NCBI RefSeq assembly: GCF_003997935.1
Contig: NZ_RZQL01000031.1
Coordinates: forward strand, 1 to 39,337
DNA length: 39,337 nt
From: Mesorhizobium sp. M7A.F.Ca.US.006.01.1.1
GTDB taxonomy: Bacteria > Pseudomonadota > Alphaproteobacteria > Rhizobiales > Rhizobiaceae
Reading direction: 5' to 3'
This document shows, one piece after another, positions 22,851 to 31,532 of this stretch. Every line of letters starts with the position of its first letter. The first letter of the stretch is position 1. A program made the position numbers and the translations under genes. The notes under the pieces were generated by a model, which saw nothing but the letters and a program-made list of their open reading frames with translations, searched no databases and was not told where the DNA came from.

Positions 22851-22873
22851 CCAGAATGTTACTTACTGGTAAC
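22833..22873. promoter_or_regulatory. Two tandem TetR operators GTTAC-N6-GTAAC
   Basis: Identical arms GTTAC and GTAAC enclose six bases at 22833-22848 and again at 22858-22873; centres are 25 bp apart. Paired sites of this size are typical of local TetR repressors, here the gene at 22191-22784, and would control both that gene and the RND operon. Confidence 0.7.
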
Positions 22874-23023
22874 ACCTATATCGTCCACCGTCAATAACAA
22901 GGCCGTGAACTGGCCCTGCCGGACGAGAGGGACAAGAAACTGCCAATCATGCGGCCTCGGCCGGTGAAGAGATGAAAACGGTTCGCGAGCACGGGCTGCG
23001 AATCGACAGATAAGGAGCCGGCC

Positions 23024-23278
23024 ATGCCACAGCGCCGCGATCTTACCATAGATGAGGCCGTCCGGGATCCGATGATCCGGCTGGTCATGAAAGCCGATGG
23101 CGTCGACCCGCGCGCCTTCGAGACGATGCTGCGCTCGCTCGCCGATGCGCAGCGCCACGAGGTGCCGTTGCTGCGTTCGCGGGACGGCCTCGGTGACAAG
23201 CCCGGCCAAAGGCTGTCCAGGGTTGCCAGCGCCTTCGGGCGGGCAAGAGCAGCCGGGGAGGCTTGCGTCTCATGGTAA
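23024..23278 (+). CDS. Small conserved-looking hypothetical protein, coupled to the RND gene
   Basis: An 84-residue protein with no domain I can name. LTIDEAVRDPMIRLVMKADGVDPRAFETMLRSLADAQRHE at residues 7-46 looks like a helical soluble unit. The ATG has GGAG at about 11 bases upstream (AAGGAGCCGGCC), and the stop overlaps the RND start by seven bases, so it is probably the first cistron of the pump operon and coupled to it. The basic tail may be poorly ordered. Confidence 0.65.
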   Translation: MPQRRDLTIDEAVRDPMIRLVMKADGVDPRAFETMLRSLADAQRHEVPLLRSRDGLGDKPGQRLSRVASAFGRARAAGEACVSW

Positions 23279-26200
23279 ATTTCTTCATCCACCGTCCGAT
23301 CTTCGCCTCGGCGATCGCCATCATCATGGTGCTCGCCGGGTCGATTTGTTATTTCCTGCTGCCCGTCTCGCAGTTTCCCGACATCACACCGCCGCAGGTC
23401 GTGGTCAGCGCCCATTATCCGGGCGCCAGCGCGCAAGTGGTGGCCGACACGGTGACGACGCCGCTGGAGCAGCAGATCAACGGCGTGCAGGGCATGACCT
23501 ACATGTCGTCGACGAGTTCCAATGACGGCTCCTCGACCATCACCATCACCTTCGATGTCGGCTATTCGCTGAGCACCGCCGCCGTCGACGTCCAGAACCG
23601 CGTCTCGCAAGCCGCCTCGTCGTTGCCAGCGATCGTCAACCAGGGCGGTGTGACGATCAAGAAACAGAATCCGAACTTCGTCCTCATCGTCAACCTGACC
23701 TCGCCCGACAGTTCGGTCGATCCGGTAGCGCTGAGCAACCTTGCCTATCTGCAGGTCGTCGATCCGCTGAAGCGGCTGCCAGGCGTCGGCGACGTGCAGA
23801 TCTTCGGCGAACGCCGCTATTCGATGCGCGTCTGGCTCGATCCCGACAAGCTCGCCAATCTCGGCATCACCGCCGTCGATGTGCAAAATGCCATCGCCGA
23901 ACAGAACGTCCAGGTGGCGGCCGGCAAGATCGGCCAGTCGCCGGCACCCGCCGGCACCGCCTTCGAAATGCAGGTCAACGCCGTCGGCCGCTTGAGCGAT
24001 CCCAAGGAATTCGGCGACATCGTCGTGCGCGCCAACACCGATACCGGCTCGCTGGTCAGGCTGCGCGACGTCGCGCGCATCGAGCTTGGCGCGCTGCAAT
24101 ATTCGTCGTCGGCCTTCTTCGGCAAGGACCCGACCGTGGTGCTTGCCGTCTACCAGATGCCTGGATCCAACGCGCTCGATCTGCAGCAGCGCGTCAAGGA
24201 CAAGATGCAGGAGCTGTCGGGCCGTTTCCCGAAGGGCGTGTCCTATGCGATGCACTACGACACCACCCGCTTCGTCTCGGCGTCGATGCATGACGTGCTG
24301 ATCACGCTCGGCGAAGCGCTGGTGCTGGTCGTCGCCGTGGTGTTCCTCTTCCTGCAGAGCTGGCGCACGACGATCATCCCGACCATCGCCATTCCGGTGT
24401 CACTGGTGGCGACGCTGGTCGTCATGGAGATGCTCGGCTTCTCGCTCAACATGCTCTCCCTGCTCGGCATGGTGCTGGCGATCGGCCTCGTCGTCGACGA
24501 CGCCATCGTCGTGGTCGAGAATGTCGAACGACAGCTGGAGGCCGGGCTCAAACCGCTTGCGGCGACCAAGGCCGCAATGACCGAGGTCACCGGCCCGATC
24601 ATCGCCACCACCGCGGTGCTGATGGCGGTGTTCGTGCCGGTCGCCTTCATTCCCGGCGTCTCCGGCAAGCTCTATAACCAGTTCGCACTGACGGTGGCGA
24701 TCTCCGTCGGCATCTCCGCGTTCAACTCGCTGACGCTGAGCCCCGCGCTCAGCGCGGCCTTCCTGCGCCATCGCGGCGAGACGCAGTTCGCCCCGTTCCG
24801 CTGGTTCAACACCGGCTTCGACAGGCTGTCGCACGCCTATGCCAATGGCGTACGCATCCTCATCCGCTTGCGCTGGATCATGCTCGGCCTGTTCGCGGCC
24901 GGACTGGTCGCCACCTACTTCGTCTGGCAGCGCCTGCCCTCGACCTTCCTTCCTGTCGAGGACCAAGGCTATTTCTTCGTCGTCATCCAGTTGCCCGACG
25001 GCGCGTCGCTGGAACGCACCGACGCGGTGGCGCAGAAGGCGCGCGACATCCTGCAGGCGACGCCCGGCGTTGACATCGTCGGCTCGATCAGCGGCCTGAA
25101 CTTCCTGACCAGTGCCGCGCAGTCGAACTCGGCCGTCGAGTTCGCCATCCTGAAGCCGTGGGAGGAGCGCGGCCCTGACCAGAGCGCGTCGAAACTCGTC
25201 GCCGACGTGCGCGGCAAGCTGATGCAGATCCCGGAAGCCTTTGCGCTAAGCTTCGATCCGCCCTCAATCCCGGGTATCGGCACCACGGGCGGCTTCGAAT
25301 TCGTCGTCGAGGATCTCACCGGCCGCGGCAGTTCAGCCCTCAACGATGCGACGCAAGCCGTGATTGCCGAGGCGCGCAAGCAGCCGGAGATCAACCCGCA
25401 GCAGCTGTTCTCGCCGTTCTCGACCTCGACGCCGCAGTTCAACTACGACCTCGACCGCAGCAAGGCGAAACTGCTCGGCCTCAACCTGCCTGATGTCTTC
25501 AACACGCTGCAGATCTATCTCGGCTCGCTCTACGTGAACGACTTCAACCTGTTTGGCCGCACCTTCCGGGTGACCATCCAGGCCGACAAGGATGCACGTG
25601 CAGGTGCAGCCGATATTTCGCGGCTCTATGTGCGCAATGCCTCCGGCGGCATGGTGCCGCTCTCGACGCTGGGCAAACTGGTGCCCTTCGTCGGCCCGGA
25701 GACTGTGCCGCACTACAACAACAATGCCTCGGCCTCGATCAATGGCGGTGCCGCACCGGGATTTTCCTCGGGCCAGGCGGTTGCCGCGATGGAACGGGCC
25801 GCCGCCACCGCACTGCCAAGGGATTTCGGTTTCGAATGGACCGGCATCACCTTCCAGGAGCTCAAGGCAGGATCGATCGCGTCCGTCGTCTTCGGCCTCG
25901 CCATCGTCTTCGTCTTCCTGATCCTGGCGATGCAGTATGAGAGCTGGGCGATGCCGTTCATGGTGCTGCTGGCGGTGCCACTGGCCCTGTTCGGCGCCTT
26001 CGTGGCCTTGTTGCTGCGTGGCATGCAGATCGACGTCTACTCGCAGATCGGCTTCGTCATGCTGATCGGCCTGGCGGCCAAGAACGCGATCCTGATCGTC
26101 GAGTTCGCAAGGCGACGGCGCGAGGAAGGCCTCAGCATCGTCGACGCGGCGATGGAGGCGGCACGGCTGAGGCTGCGGCCGATCCTGATGACGGCCTTCG

Positions 26201-26448
26201 CCTTCATCCTCGGCGTACTGCCGCTGATGTTTGCGACGGGTGCGGGTGCGGCAAGCCGGCAGTCGATCGGCACCACAGTATTCGGCGGCATGGTCGCGGC
26301 GACCATCCTGTCGCTGGTGTTCGTGCCGGTGTTCTACGCGGTCATCGAACAGCTGCGCGAACGCCGCGGCAATGACGAGCCCGCCTCTCAAGACAATGAA
26401 CCAACGACTGAGCCCGCGTTCCGTCCCCTGGCGGAAGCGGCCGAATAA
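23272..26448 (+). CDS. RND multidrug efflux permease (AcrB/MexB-like)
   Basis: A 1058-residue proton-driven exporter of the hydrophobe/amphiphile efflux family in the inner membrane. The N-terminus MVNFFIHRPIFASAIAIIMVLAGSICYFLLPVSQFPDITPPQVVVSAHYPGA is diagnostic. Proton-relay residues Asp409 and Asp410 in GLVVDDAIVVVENVE match Asp407/408 of AcrB, and Lys937 in GLAAKNAILIVEFA matches Lys940. Length and twelve helices in two halves are normal. I start at the ATG at 23272 with GGGGAG upstream, overlapping the small gene's stop. The adaptor gene follows after 15 bases; the order permease-adaptor is the reverse of acrAB. No outer-membrane channel is in the window. Confidence 0.96.
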   Translation: MVNFFIHRPIFASAIAIIMVLAGSICYFLLPVSQFPDITPPQVVVSAHYPGASAQVVADTVTTPLEQQINGVQGMTYMSSTSSNDGSSTITITFDVGYSLSTAAVDVQNRVSQAASSLPAIVNQGGVTIKKQNPNFVLIVNLTSPDSSVDPVALSNLAYLQVVDPLKRLPGVGDVQIFGERRYSMRVWLDPDKLANLGITAVDVQNAIAEQNVQVAAGKIGQSPAPAGTAFEMQVNAVGRLSDPKEFGDIVVRANTDTGSLVRLRDVARIELGALQYSSSAFFGKDPTVVLAVYQMPGSNALDLQQRVKDKMQELSGRFPKGVSYAMHYDTTRFVSASMHDVLITLGEALVLVVAVVFLFLQSWRTTIIPTIAIPVSLVATLVVMEMLGFSLNMLSLLGMVLAIGLVVDDAIVVVENVERQLEAGLKPLAATKAAMTEVTGPIIATTAVLMAVFVPVAFIPGVSGKLYNQFALTVAISVGISAFNSLTLSPALSAAFLRHRGETQFAPFRWFNTGFDRLSHAYANGVRILIRLRWIMLGLFAAGLVATYFVWQRLPSTFLPVEDQGYFFVVIQLPDGASLERTDAVAQKARDILQATPGVDIVGSISGLNFLTSAAQSNSAVEFAILKPWEERGPDQSASKLVADVRGKLMQIPEAFALSFDPPSIPGIGTTGGFEFVVEDLTGRGSSALNDATQAVIAEARKQPEINPQQLFSPFSTSTPQFNYDLDRSKAKLLGLNLPDVFNTLQIYLGSLYVNDFNLFGRTFRVTIQADKDARAGAADISRLYVRNASGGMVPLSTLGKLVPFVGPETVPHYNNNASASINGGAAPGFSSGQAVAAMERAAATALPRDFGFEWTGITFQELKAGSIASVVFGLAIVFVFLILAMQYESWAMPFMVLLAVPLALFGAFVALLLRGMQIDVYSQIGFVMLIGLAAKNAILIVEFARRRREEGLSIVDAAMEAARLRLRPILMTAFAFILGVLPLMFATGAGAASRQSIGTTVFGGMVAATILSLVFVPVFYAVIEQLRERRGNDEPASQDNEPTTEPAFRPLAEAAE

Positions 26449-26463
26449 GATTGGAGACTGATC

Positions 26464-27615
26464 ATGCGTAAATGGAAAATCGCGTTGGGAACGGCTGTCG
26501 CGCTGGGAGCGATCTCGGTGGCCAGCGTCCATCTGCTCGACATGGGCAATCTCAGCCTCAATGCCGGCACGGCCGCGGCGACGCCTGCTCCGGCGGCATT
26601 CGTCATGCCGGTGCCGGTGGTCAGTGTCGTCAAGAAGACGATCCCGATCTACCTGGACTATGCCGCGCGGACGGAACCGATCCGCAGCATCACCTTGCAG
26701 GCCAGGATTCCTGGCTACCTGCAAGAGCAGACCGCTTCTGACGGCGTCGACGTCCGGCAAGGCGATCTTCTCTACAAGATCTCGCCTGACGACTTCCAGG
26801 CGGCTCTCGACCAGGCCAAGGCCCAGGTGCAGCGCGATACGGCAACGCTCGACTATGCCCGCTCCAATCTCGGCCGCGGCACCGAGCTTGCCAAGAGCGG
26901 CTACCTCGCCAAGGACGGCTTCGACCAGCGCACCAGCACCTTGCGCGAAGCACAGGCGTCGCTGGCGGTCAACCAGGCGGCGGTCCGCACGGCAGAGCTC
27001 AATCTGAGCTACGCTGAAATCCGGGCGCCGTTTGGCGGGCGCCTCGGCCGCAACCAGGCTTCGGTCGGAACGCTGGTCAGCGTCGCCGGCACGGTGCTCA
27101 ACACGCTGGTGCAGCTCGACCCGATCTACGTCACCTTCAACCCGAGCGAGACGGATCTGGCCGAGATCGAGCAAGCCCGTGCCAACGGCCCGATCGAAGT
27201 GGAGGTCCTGCTCCCCGGCCAGATCGAGGCAAGCCAGAAGGGCGAGCTTACCTTCATCGACAATTCGGTCGACCGCTCGACCGGCACGATCACGGCGCGC
27301 GCGACGATCGGCAATGGCAAGTTCACGCTGCTGCCGGGCCAATATGTTCGTGTCCGGCTGCATGTGAGAGAGCAGGCCGACGCGCTGATGGTGCCGCAGA
27401 CGGCGCTGGGCTCGAGCCAGCTCGGCAAATATCTCTATGTCGTCGGCAAGGGCAACACGGTCGACCAGCGGCTGGTTTCGCTCGGACCGACGAGCGGCGA
27501 TCAGGTCGCCATCCTCAGCGGCGTCGCCGAGGGCGACCAGGTGATCACGGGCAACCTGCAGAAGATCGGACCCGGAGCGCCTGTATCGCCGATACCGGAA
27601 AAGCCGGCCACCTGA
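26464..27615 (+). CDS. RND efflux periplasmic adaptor subunit
   Basis: A 383-residue membrane-fusion protein of the AcrA/MexA type linking the pump to an outer-membrane channel. It has an N-terminal membrane or signal segment (IALGTAVALGAISVASVHLL), then a beta-barrel and lipoyl half (YAARTEPIRSITLQARIPGYLQEQTASDGVDVRQGDLLYKISPDDFQAALDQAKAQVQ), a coiled-coil hairpin (residues about 110-180), the second lipoyl half (LSYAEIRAPFGGRLGRNQASVGTLV), and a barrel plus membrane-proximal domain. No lipobox cysteine is present, so it is not a lipoprotein. It is the last gene of the operon, 22 bases before the converging LysR gene. Confidence 0.95.
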   Translation: MRKWKIALGTAVALGAISVASVHLLDMGNLSLNAGTAAATPAPAAFVMPVPVVSVVKKTIPIYLDYAARTEPIRSITLQARIPGYLQEQTASDGVDVRQGDLLYKISPDDFQAALDQAKAQVQRDTATLDYARSNLGRGTELAKSGYLAKDGFDQRTSTLREAQASLAVNQAAVRTAELNLSYAEIRAPFGGRLGRNQASVGTLVSVAGTVLNTLVQLDPIYVTFNPSETDLAEIEQARANGPIEVEVLLPGQIEASQKGELTFIDNSVDRSTGTITARATIGNGKFTLLPGQYVRVRLHVREQADALMVPQTALGSSQLGKYLYVVGKGNTVDQRLVSLGPTSGDQVAILSGVAEGDQVITGNLQKIGPGAPVSPIPEKPAT

Positions 27616-27637
27616 ACACCCCCGTCAGGATCCGGCT

Positions 27638-28582
27638 TCAGCGCGGCGCCCCGGCCTTCCCACAGGTCGCGGGCGCCGCTTTCATGAGCAGGTCCACCAG
27701 ACCGGCAACATCGGCGCGGTCGGCCTTGGCCGGCGGCATGAATGCACAGTAGGGATGCCCGAGGCGCACCGAGACGGAGGAGAGCGCGATCAGTCGCCCC
27801 GCCTCCAGATCGGCACCCGCCATGACCCGCTGGCCAAGGGCGATGCCCAGACCCAGCCTCGCCGAGGCGATCGCCAGGCTGGACAGGCCGACGCGCCGCC
27901 CGTGCGACGGGTCGGGCGAGCGGCTGCCGCCGGAGGCCGCGAACCAGTCCGCCCAGGTCGGGTGCGAGGCATAGTTCGGTCCCCAATTGGTGTGGATGAA
28001 CAGGCTCTCATGCAGATCCGCCAGACTGGGATCGCCATTGCCGTGCTTGCGCCAGAACTCCGGCGCGCAGACCGGCAGGACGTCGTCATGAACGAGATGA
28101 ACGAGTTTCAATCCGGGATAGTGATAGTCGCCATAGCTGATGCGCAGATCGATGTTCTGGCGCATCAGATCGACCGGATCGTCCTCGACCCGGACGTCGA
28201 TGGCCATCTGCGGAAAGGCATCGAGAAGTACCGCCAGCCTCGGCGCCAGCCACAGTTCGGCCAACGAGAACGGCACGCTGACGACTAGGCGCGTCCGCAA
28301 GCCGCCTTCCAGCATGCGCTGGCCTATGGCGGCGATGTCTGCCAAAGCCTTCGCCGTCTGCGGATAGATGGCGTGGCCGGCGTCGGTGAGCGCGATGCGG
28401 TTGCCGCTGCGCACAAACAGCTGCTTGCCGAACCAGGTTTCGAGATTGCGTATCTGCTGGCTGACCGCCGCCGACGATACGCCGAGTTCAGAGGCGGCCA
28501 GAGTGAAGCTGCCAGCACGCGCCGCAACCTCGAAAGCCTTGATCGCATTCAGCGGAGGCAGCCGTTCCACACCAGGCTCCAT
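27638..28582 (-). CDS. LysR-family regulator (GcvA-like), divergent from the dioxygenase gene
   Basis: A 314-residue regulator. Residues about 9-68 are the LysR helix-turn-helix (LPPLNAIKAFEVAARAGSFTLAASELGVSSAAVSQQI, then FGKQLFVRSGNRIALTDAG), followed by the effector domain with LRTRLVVSVPFSLAELWLAPRLAVLLDAFPQ, typical of GcvA-like members. The 85-base gap to the dioxygenase gene contains TGAGA and TCTCA arms at about 28619-28653. Divergent LysR genes usually control their neighbour and themselves, so this protein probably activates the dioxygenase. The co-inducer is unknown. Confidence 0.92.
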   Translation of the reverse strand: MEPGVERLPPLNAIKAFEVAARAGSFTLAASELGVSSAAVSQQIRNLETWFGKQLFVRSGNRIALTDAGHAIYPQTAKALADIAAIGQRMLEGGLRTRLVVSVPFSLAELWLAPRLAVLLDAFPQMAIDVRVEDDPVDLMRQNIDLRISYGDYHYPGLKLVHLVHDDVLPVCAPEFWRKHGNGDPSLADLHESLFIHTNWGPNYASHPTWADWFAASGGSRSPDPSHGRRVGLSSLAIASARLGLGIALGQRVMAGADLEAGRLIALSSVSVRLGHPYCAFMPPAKADRADVAGLVDLLMKAAPATCGKAGAPR

Positions 28583-28667
28583 AAGTTTTTCTTGCGCAAT
28601 CCTAATTATTTTCCGCGTTGAGAGAAAGATTTTTTTGCCTTCTCATAGGCTCGAAACCTTCGGAGCC

Positions 28668-29462
28668 ATGACGATGAAAGACATCCTCGATCTCGACCGC
28701 TATCCGCTCGACCGCGAAGGCAGCGCCGCATGGCAGCGCCTTGTCGAACAATCCGTCGCCGCGCTCGAAGCCGACGGCATGTTCAATCTGGAAGGGTTTT
28801 TGCGCCCCGGCGTGGCGGAACAAGCCGTGCGCGAAATCCAGCCGGTGATGGCCGCACGATCGCATGTGCACAAGCGCATGCACAACATCTACTTCAAGCC
28901 CGACATTCCCGAGCTTGCTCCCGACCATCCGGCGCTACGCAAGGTGGAGACCATCAGCCACACCGTCTGTGCCGACCAGATTCCGGGCAGTGTCGTGCTC
29001 GCCATCTACGAATACGAACTACTGCTGCGCTTCCTGGCGGCAACGATGGGCAAGGCCAGGCTGCATGTCATGCAGGATCCCCTGGCCCGCACCAATGTCA
29101 TGGCCTATCGCGCCGGCGAGGCCTTGAACTGGCATTTCGACCGTTCGGAATTCACGACGACGCTGTTGTTGCAAGCAGCGGAGCGTGGCGGCGACCTCGA
29201 ATACCGCACCGATCTGCGATCTGACGACAATCCGAACTATGACGGCGTCGCCAGATTGCTCGAAGGACGCGACCCCGATGCAAAGATCCTGCGCATGAAG
29301 CCCGGCACGCTGAATGTCTTCCGCGGCAAGAACACCGCGCATCGCGTCACCACCGTCGAAGGCGAGCGAGAGCGCATGATCGCGGTGTTTTCATACTACG
29401 AGAAGCCCGGCGTGATGTTCAGTCCCGAGGAGCGCGTGGGCTTCTACGGCCGCGCCGCCTGA
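28668..29462 (+). CDS. 2-oxoglutarate/Fe(II)-dependent dioxygenase-fold protein
   Basis: A 264-residue protein of the cupin-fold 2OG-Fe(II) oxygenase superfamily. The iron triad is visible: His156 and Asp158 in NWHFDRSE and His225 in AHRVTTVEG, followed by an arginine-rich stretch (ERERM) that could bind 2-oxoglutarate. GTLNVFRGKNTAHRVTTVEGERERMIAVFSYYE is a family block. Such enzymes hydroxylate amino acids, peptides or other small molecules. The ATG at 28668 (or 28674) has GGAG just before it. It is divergent from the LysR gene and its stop meets a palindromic repeat. The substrate is unknown. Confidence 0.86.
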   Translation: MTMKDILDLDRYPLDREGSAAWQRLVEQSVAALEADGMFNLEGFLRPGVAEQAVREIQPVMAARSHVHKRMHNIYFKPDIPELAPDHPALRKVETISHTVCADQIPGSVVLAIYEYELLLRFLAATMGKARLHVMQDPLARTNVMAYRAGEALNWHFDRSEFTTTLLLQAAERGGDLEYRTDLRSDDNPNYDGVARLLEGRDPDAKILRMKPGTLNVFRGKNTAHRVTTVEGERERMIAVFSYYEKPGVMFSPEERVGFYGRAA

Positions 29463-29605
29463 GAGACCGCTTGGAAATTCTACTCTGGCGGCCATCTAGC
29501 GGCGTTTTCTGCGCTTCCGGTGCTCACGTACCCAAAAGTGCGCTCCGCTCCGGTTCTCGAAACCACCACCATATGACTCGCCAGAGCGAATTTCGAAACG
29601 GTCTC
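29463..29605. repeat. MITE-like palindromic element after the dioxygenase gene
   Basis: The 28-base arm at 29463-29490 (starting GAGACCGC) is matched in inverted form by 29579-29605 with one gap and a few mismatches. The left arm follows the dioxygenase stop directly. The interior has no coding content. Its transcript would fold into a long stem, which may protect or end the dioxygenase message; it belongs to the dispersed intergenic repeats of this genome. Confidence 0.7.
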
Positions 29606-29644
29606 TGCAGCGTTGGCCAATCAATTAAGAGATAGCCTCTTGTT

Positions 29645-29660
29645 AGATTGTCGACAATCT
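29645..29660. promoter_or_regulatory. Perfect 16-bp GntR-type operator
   Basis: AGATTGTCGACAATCT is a perfect palindrome 36 bases before the GntR ATG. Its core TTGTCGACAA fits the GntR/FCD-type operator pattern (TNGTNNACNA), so the regulator probably controls its own operon here. Confidence 0.7.
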
Positions 29661-29696
29661 GCTTGTCTTGCTTTCGGTTTCCCTGGGAGTGGCCGA

Positions 29697-30389
29697 ATGG
29701 CGAAAGCGGATTTCAGTCCGATCGCGGACACGACGCGCCGCGCCGAGATCGTCGCGCTGCTGCGGCGCGCGATCCTGACCGGCCAGCTCGAACCCGGCCA
29801 GAAACTCAACGAACTCCGTATCTCCGAACAGATGCGCGTCAGCCGCGCGCCGCTGCGCGAGGCGATGCGCGAACTGGTCCAGGAAGGCATCCTGACCAGC
29901 ATCCCCTATGCAGGCACCTTCGTCATCGAGATCACAGCCAAGGACATCGACGATGCCTATTCGTTCAACAAGGTGATGGACGAGCTGGCCATCGAGCGGG
30001 CGTGGCCGCTGCGCGACCAGCGCTTTTTCGACGAGCTCGACCGGCGCCACGAAGCCGTGAAGCAGGCGACTCGCGCGTTGGACACGACACGCCAAATCGA
30101 GACCGCGCTGCAACTGCATGGCCTGATCTACGAATGGGCCGACAATTCGGTGCTGCTGGAAACCTGGCAGCGGCTGACCAGCCGGCTGCAGATGTATTTT
30201 GCGCTCCACCAGCATGCCCGCAATGAGCCGGTGCCGGCCGAAGACGTTCACGAAACCTATGTGCGGCTGCTGAAGGGCAAGGACATGCGTGCAGCCCAGC
30301 GCCATGCCAGGGAGCATATCGATCTCGATTTCGAGGAGTTGCTTGCCTATGCGCGCGGCCTCGAACAACGCCCGTCGAGGGGCGCCTGA
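29697..30389 (+). CDS. GntR-family regulator (FCD type)
   Basis: A 230-residue regulator of the FadR/FCD branch. Residues about 10-75 are the winged helix (TTRRAEIVALLRRAILTGQLEPGQKLNELRISEQMRVSRAPLREAMRELVQEGILTSIPYAGTFV), and residues about 85-215 are the helical FCD domain with HEAVKQATRAL and HGLIYEWADNSVLLETWQRL; FCD domains bind metals and organic acids. I start at the ATG at 29697, with GGGAGT upstream. It precedes the two enolase-superfamily genes by 35 bases and probably represses the whole catabolic operon, with a pathway acid as inducer. Confidence 0.92.
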   Translation: MAKADFSPIADTTRRAEIVALLRRAILTGQLEPGQKLNELRISEQMRVSRAPLREAMRELVQEGILTSIPYAGTFVIEITAKDIDDAYSFNKVMDELAIERAWPLRDQRFFDELDRRHEAVKQATRALDTTRQIETALQLHGLIYEWADNSVLLETWQRLTSRLQMYFALHQHARNEPVPAEDVHETYVRLLKGKDMRAAQRHAREHIDLDFEELLAYARGLEQRPSRGA

Positions 30390-30424
30390 CCCGTTCCCAA
30401 CACCACAGACAGCGGACAAGACAC

Positions 30425-31531
30425 GTGCAGATCGAGACCATCAAGGCCTACCATGTCGTACAGCCCTTCGTGGACGGGCCCTATCGCATGTCCAAGGGGC
30501 GCGAGGCCGACGCCTTCGACGCGGTGATCGTCTCCATTACATCAGACAGCGGCATCACCGGCTGGGGCGAGATGGCGCCGCTCGGCAATTTTTACTCGGC
30601 CGCCTTCCCCGCCGGCGTTCGCGCCGGCGTGGTCGAGATCGCGCCGCATCTGATCGGCCGCGATCCGCGCGGGCTGGCCAGCATCGGGCGGCTGATGGAC
30701 ACGGTGTTCAAGGGCCATCCCTACATCAAGTCGGCGCTCGACATGGCCTGCTGGGATCTGGCGGCGCGCGCCGCCGACGTGCCGCTGGTCACGCTGCTCG
30801 GCGGCAAGGAAAGCGACACCGCGGAACTCTATAAGGTCGTCACGCACGGCAGCGTCGACGCCATGGCCGCGCTGGCCAAGCGCATCGTCAAGGACGGCTT
30901 CCACCGGCTGCAGGTCAAGGTCGGCGGCAATGTCCATGACGACATCGAGCGCGTCATCGCGGTTGCCTCCTCGGTGCCGAAAGGCACGGTCATCTTCTGC
31001 GACGCCAATGCCGGCTGGACGCCCTACCAGGCGCGCCAGTTCGCCGACGCGGCGCGCAGCATCGACTACACGTTCGAGCAGCCCTGCTCCACGATCGATG
31101 AAAACATGTCGGTGCGCCGCATGCTCGACAAGCCGATGGTGCTCGACGAATCCGTCACCTCGCTCGAGGCGATGCTGGAAATTCATCGCCTGGGCGCGGC
31201 CGACGGGCTGACCCTGAAGATCTCGCGCCTTGGCGGCGTGACCAAGACGCGCCAGATCCGCGACGTTGCCGTCGATCTCGGCTTCATGATCACCGTCGAG
31301 GACACGGGTGGCGCCGAGATCGACACGGCGGCGATGGCGCATCTGTCCTTGTCGACGCCTGAGGAGCGCCGGCTGCATGCCATCGCCTTCCATGAATGGG
31401 TGACGGTGCGCACGGCGTCGAACATGCCACCAGTCACCGGCAGCCGCATGGGCATTCCAGACGGGCCGGGTCTCGGCATAGACGTCGTTCCCGATCTGCT
31501 CGGCGCGCCGTTCTTCGAGGTCGGGCGCTGA
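30425..31531 (+). CDS. Enolase-superfamily enzyme, hydroxyproline/betaine epimerase-like
   Basis: A 368-residue member of the mandelate racemase/muconate lactonizing group. The magnesium ligands and catalytic residues are in place: Lys165 in LQVKVGG, Asp193 in FCDANAGW, Glu218 in FEQPC, Asp241 and Glu242 in LDESV, and Lys265 in TLKISRLGG. The start FVDGPYRMSKG and LQVKVGG resemble the proline-derivative enzymes of this family (4-hydroxyproline betaine 2-epimerase, cis-3-hydroxyproline dehydratase), so a proline-like or betaine substrate is a fair guess. The GTG start at 30425 follows the GntR gene closely; the second enolase gene starts after one base. Confidence 0.86.
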   Translation: MQIETIKAYHVVQPFVDGPYRMSKGREADAFDAVIVSITSDSGITGWGEMAPLGNFYSAAFPAGVRAGVVEIAPHLIGRDPRGLASIGRLMDTVFKGHPYIKSALDMACWDLAARAADVPLVTLLGGKESDTAELYKVVTHGSVDAMAALAKRIVKDGFHRLQVKVGGNVHDDIERVIAVASSVPKGTVIFCDANAGWTPYQARQFADAARSIDYTFEQPCSTIDENMSVRRMLDKPMVLDESVTSLEAMLEIHRLGAADGLTLKISRLGGVTKTRQIRDVAVDLGFMITVEDTGGAEIDTAAMAHLSLSTPEERRLHAIAFHEWVTVRTASNMPPVTGSRMGIPDGPGLGIDVVPDLLGAPFFEVGR

Positions 31532-31532
31532 G

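Noticed and set aside
25333..27363. A 676-residue frame antisense to the RND pump and adaptor
   Set aside because: It is an artefact of GC-rich codon use opposite two well-supported genes; its composition is rich in Arg, Asp and His with no domain.
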